From: Osmia lignaria lignaria
Taxonomy: Eukaryota; Arthropoda; Insecta; Hymenoptera; Megachilidae
Reading direction: 5' to 3'
Length of the DNA: 64,000 nucleotides
Assembly: GCF_051020975.1 (NCBI RefSeq)
Contig: NW_027478170.1
Coordinates: 2,852,001 to 2,916,000 of the forward strand
Part shown: positions 60,737-64,000 of the stretch, piece after piece
Layout: each line of letters begins with the position of its first letter
How positions within the stretch are numbered: position 1 is the first letter of the stretch
Position numbers and translations under genes: made by a program
The notes under the pieces: model-generated
Databases searched by the model: none
Seen by the model: only the letters and a program-made list of their open reading frames with translations
What the model was told of the DNA's origin: nothing

Positions 60737-63700
60737 TTGCAGATTTATCTCAAGGGAAGGGGCCTGACGGACATATTTCGAGATATTTCTTCTTCTTGTT
60801 GTTCTTCTTCTGCACAGCTAAGCTGGAAGTGGCATTTGCGGCTCGCACTAGTGCAGAGTTATCTCAAAGAAAGGGGCCACGGTGTTTCTGTATCTCTATT
60901 ATGTTGGTGCGGCTTCGGAACTTTTAAATATCTCGATATATCTCGAAAACTACGCTTCTGATCAAAAAATATCATAGAACATAAAAAGTAGGAAACTTAA
61001 TTCTCTACAAAAAAGGTCTCTTAACATTTTGCCATAGCTCGCTTCGTTTCCGAGATATTTGCAGATTTATCTCAAGGGAAGGGGCCTGACGGACATATTT
61101 CGAGATATTTCTTCTTCTTGTTGTTCTTCTTCTGCACAGCTAAGCTGGAAGTGGCATTTGCGGCTCGCACTAGTGCAGAGTTATCTCAAAGAAAGGGGCC
61201 ACGGTGTTTCTGTATCTCTATTATGTTGGTGCGGCTTCGGAACTTTTAAATATCTCGATATATCTCGAAAACTACGCTTCTGATCAAAAAATATCATAGA
61301 ACATAAATTGTAGGAAACAGAATTCTCTACAAAAAAGGTCTCTTAACATTTTGCCATAGCTCGCTTCGTTTCCGAGATATTTGCAGATATATCTCAAGGG
61401 AAGGGGCCTGCCGGACATATTTCGAGATATTTCTTCTTCTTGTTGTTCTTCTTCTGCACAGCTAAGCTGGAAGTGGCATTTGCGGCTCGCACTAGTGCAG
61501 AGTTATCTCAAATAAAGGGGCCACGGTGTTTCTGTATCCCTATTATGTTGGTGCGGCTTCGGAACTTTTAAATATCTCGATATATCTCGAAAACTACGCT
61601 TCGGATCAAAAAATATCATAGAACATAAATAGTAGGAAACATAATTCTCTACAAAAAACGTCTCTTAACATTTTGCCATAGCTCGCTTCGTTTTCGAGAT
61701 ATGTGCAGATTTATCTGAAGGGAAGGGGCCTGACGGACATATTTCGAGATATTTCTTCTTCTTGTTGTTCTTCTTCTGCACAGCTATGCTGGAAGTGGCA
61801 TTTGCGGCTCGCACTAGTGCAGAGTTATCTCAACGAAAGGGGCCACGGTGTTTCTGTATCTCTATTATGTTGGTGCGGCTTCGGAACTTTTAAATATCTC
61901 GATATATCTCGAAAACTACGCTTCTGATCAAAAAATATCATAGAACATAAATTGTAGGAAACATAATTCTCTACGAAAAAGGTCTCTCAACATTTTGCCA
62001 TAGCTCGCTTCGTTTCCGAGATATTTGCAGATATATCTCAAGGGAAGGGGCCTGACGGACATATTTCGAGATATTTCTTCTTCTTGTTGTTCTTCTTCTG
62101 CACAGCTAAGCTGGAAGTGGCATTTACAGCTCGCAATAGTGCAGAGTTATCTCAAAGAAAGGGGCCACGGTGTTTCTGTATCTCTATTATGTTGGTGCGG
62201 CTTCGGAGCTTTTAAATATCTTGATATATCTCGAGAACTACGCATCTGATCAAAAAATATCATAGAACATAAAAAGTAGGAAACTTAATTCTCTACAAAA
62301 AAGGTCTGTTAACATTTTGCCATAGCTCGCTTGGTTTCCGAGATATTTGCAGATTTATCTCAAGGGAAGGGGCCTGACGGACATATTTCGAGATATTTCT
62401 TCTTCTTGTTGTTCTTCTTCTGCACAGATAAGCTGGAAGTGGCATTTGCGGCTCGCACTAGTGCAGAGTTATCTCAAAGAACGGGGCCACGGTGTTTCTG
62501 TATTTCTATTATGTTGGTGCGGCTTCGGAACTTTTAAATATCTCGATATATCTCGAAAACTACGCTTCTGATCAAAAAATATCATAGAACATAAATTGTA
62601 GGAAAGATAATTCTCTACAAAAAACGTCTCTTAACATTTTGCCATAGCTCGCTTCGTTTCCGAGATATTTGCAGATTCAGCTCAAAGGAACGGGCCTGAC
62701 GGACATATTTCGAGATACTTCTTCTTCTTGTTGTTCTTCCTCTGCACAGCTAAGCTGGAAGTGGCATTTGCAGCTCGCAATAGTGCAGAGTTATCTCAAA
62801 GAAAGGGGCCACGGTGTTTCTGTATCTCTATTATGTTGGTGCGGCTTCGGAACTTTTAAATATCTTGATATATCTCGAGAAATACGCATCTGATCAAAAA
62901 ATATCATAGAACACAAAAAGTAGGAAACTTAATTCTCTACAAAAAAGGTCTCTTAACATTTTGCCATAGCTCGCTTCGTTTCCCAGATATTTGCAGATTT
63001 ATCTCAAGGGAAGGGGCCTGACGGACATATTTCGAGATATTTCTTCTTCTTGTTGTTCTTCTTCTGCACAGCTAAGCTGGAAGTGGCATTTACAGCTCGC
63101 AATAGTGCAGAGTTATCTCAAAGAAAGGGGCCACGGTGCTTCTGTATCTCTATTATGTTGGTGCGGCTTCGGAACTTTTAAATATCTCGATATATCTCGA
63201 AAACTACGCTTCTGATAAAAAAATATCATAGAACATAAATTGTAGGAAAGATAATTCTCTACAAAAAAGGTCTGTGAACATTTTGCCATAGCTCGCTTCG
63301 TTTCCGAGATATTTGCAGATATATCTCAAGGGAAGGGGCCTGACGGACATATTTCGAGATATTTCTTCTTCTTGTTGTTATTCTTCTGCACAGCTAAGCT
63401 GGAAGTGGCATTTGCGGCTCGCACTAGTGCAGAGTTATCTCAAAGAAAGGGGCCACGGTGTTTCTGTATCCCTATTATGTTGGTGCGGCTTCGGAACTTT
63501 TAAATATCTCGATATATCTCGAAAACTACGCTTCTGATCAAAAAATATCATAGAACATAAATTGTAGGAAACATAATTCTCTACAAAAAACGTCTCTTAA
63601 CATTTTGCCATAGCTCGCTTCGTTTCCGAGATATTTGCAGATTCAGCTCAAAGGAACTGGCCTGACGGACATATTTCGAGATATTTCTTCTTCTTGTTGT

Positions 63701-63956
63701 TCTTCCTCTGCACAGCTAAGCTGGAAGTGGCATTTGCAGCTCGCAATAGTGCAGAGTTATCTCAAAGAAAGGGGCCACGGTGTTTCTGTATCTCTATTAT
63801 GTTGGTGCGGCTTCGGAACTTTTAAATAACTTGATATATCTCGAGAACTACGCATCTGATCAAAAAATGTCATAGAACATAAAAAGTAGGAAACTTAATT
63901 CTCTACAAAAAAGTTCTCCTAACATTTTGCCATAGCTCGCTTCGTTTCCGAGATAT
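60737..63956 (+). repeat. Right-end mixed units (ten units)
   Basis: Units starting 60737, 61059, 61381, 61703, 62025, 62347, 62669, 62991, 63313 and 63635. 61059 has CAGAATTC, and 61381 has GATATATC with GCCGGAC and CAAATAAAGG. 62025 and 62991 carry ATTTACAGC. 62669 is H2 with GAGATACTTC. 61381 and 63313 both pair GATATATC heads with GTATCCC, like 25320 and 51401. Private changes are fairly dense: CTATGCTGG, CAACGAAAGG, GATATGTGC, CACAGATAAGC. GGTCTGTTAAC precedes 60737 and 62347. No long HOR is visible before the edge. Confidence 0.75.
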
Positions 63957-64000
63957 GTGCAGATTTATCTCAAGGGAAGGGGCCTGACGGACATATTTCG
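63957..64000 (+). repeat. Partial satellite unit at the right edge
   Basis: The last 44 bases start another H1 unit, with GTGCAG in place of TTGCAG at its start, and end at offset 44 within TATTTCG. The array continues beyond the window. Confidence 0.95.

Larger units (their letters stand above)
1..64000 (+). repeat. Satellite DNA array, 322-bp unit, uninterrupted and single orientation
   Basis: Landmarks such as TTGCAGAT, GGGGCCACGG, GGCTTCGGAAC and CTCGCTTCG recur every 322 bp throughout. The unit starts at 207, 529, 851 and so on. Counting gives a 206-bp partial unit, 198 complete units and a 44-bp partial unit. Of the complete units 193 are 322 bp, four are 321 bp (starting 12443, 13086, 15017, 42708) and one is 320 bp (60417). 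No unit is inverted, and no foreign sequence, gene, mobile element or unique spacer interrupts the array. A 322-bp unit is close to two nucleosome repeats, a common satellite length. Known biology makes centromeric or pericentromeric heterochromatin the likely setting, but the window contains no chromosomal anchor. The plus direction is arbitrary. Confidence 0.98.

Noticed and set aside
529..63829. About 170 open frames of 62-84 codons on the plus strand, one per unit
   Set aside because: They are the same frame of the satellite unit, opened by TTG with no ATG in most units, no coherent protein features and different stops in different units. Longer versions (84 codons) come from single changes such as GCATCTCATC or GCCAGAGC that remove a stop. 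Not annotated as CDS.
1..64000. CRISPR array
   Set aside because: The repeats are 322 bp and directly adjacent with no unique spacers, and there are no cas genes. This is a tandem satellite.
1..64000. Ribosomal DNA intergenic-spacer subrepeats
   Set aside because: No rRNA gene sequence appears in 64 kb, and the array is far longer than usual spacer subrepeat tracts.

Overview
The whole window is one uninterrupted satellite-DNA array. A 322-bp unit is repeated head to tail, always in the same orientation, from the first base to the last: a 206-bp partial unit (1-206), 198 complete units (207-63956) and a 44-bp partial unit (63957-64000). I see no protein-coding gene, RNA gene, transposable element, CRISPR array or unique sequence anywhere in it. 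The array runs off both ends, so its true length is unknown.

This is the signature of a eukaryotic heterochromatic or centromeric/pericentromeric satellite. One hand-counted unit is about 38-39% GC, with a CpG observed/expected ratio near 1. The repeated (T)TCGAGATAT motif looks to me like motifs common in insect and other arthropod satellites. That is only an impression, and I cannot name the organism.

Units vary by linked substitutions at three places. Offsets count from the TTGCAG at each unit start. Head (offset 5-20): H1 = gatttatctcaaggg (sometimes gatatatctc), H2 = gattcagctcaaaggaac. Centre (about 95-116): C1 = gcggctcgcactagtg, C2 = gcagctcgcaatagtg. Tail (about 195-285): T1 = ctcgatatatctcgaaaac followed by aaattgtagg, T2 = cttgatatatctcgagaac followed by aaaaagtagg. 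By hand count about 50 of 198 units have H2 heads, and about 88 have T1 versus 110 T2 tails. Combinations of these plus private markers build higher-order repeats (HORs) at several scales.

Layout: 1-9.2 kb, irregular mosaic; 9.2-15.7 kb, 2-, 6- and 8-unit recurrences, including a 643-bp dimer carrying a 1-bp deletion; 15.7-18.9 kb, tandem 5-unit HOR; 19.8-22.4 kb, tandem 4-unit HOR; 22.1-37.2 kb, a rearranged family with an 18-unit HOR (5,796 bp) and a copy shortened to 15-unit spacing; 37.2-40.1 kb, 2-unit HOR; 40.5-43.0 kb, another piece of the 18-unit family; 43.4-57.2 kb, 11-, 15- and 14-unit versions of a second long HOR; 58.2-60.7 kb, tandem 4-unit HOR; 60.7-64.0 kb, mixed units.

No genes work together here. 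The biology is that of the array: in-register unequal exchange that keeps the 322-bp length almost perfectly while reshuffling unit order. Several hybrid units still show where exchanges happened.
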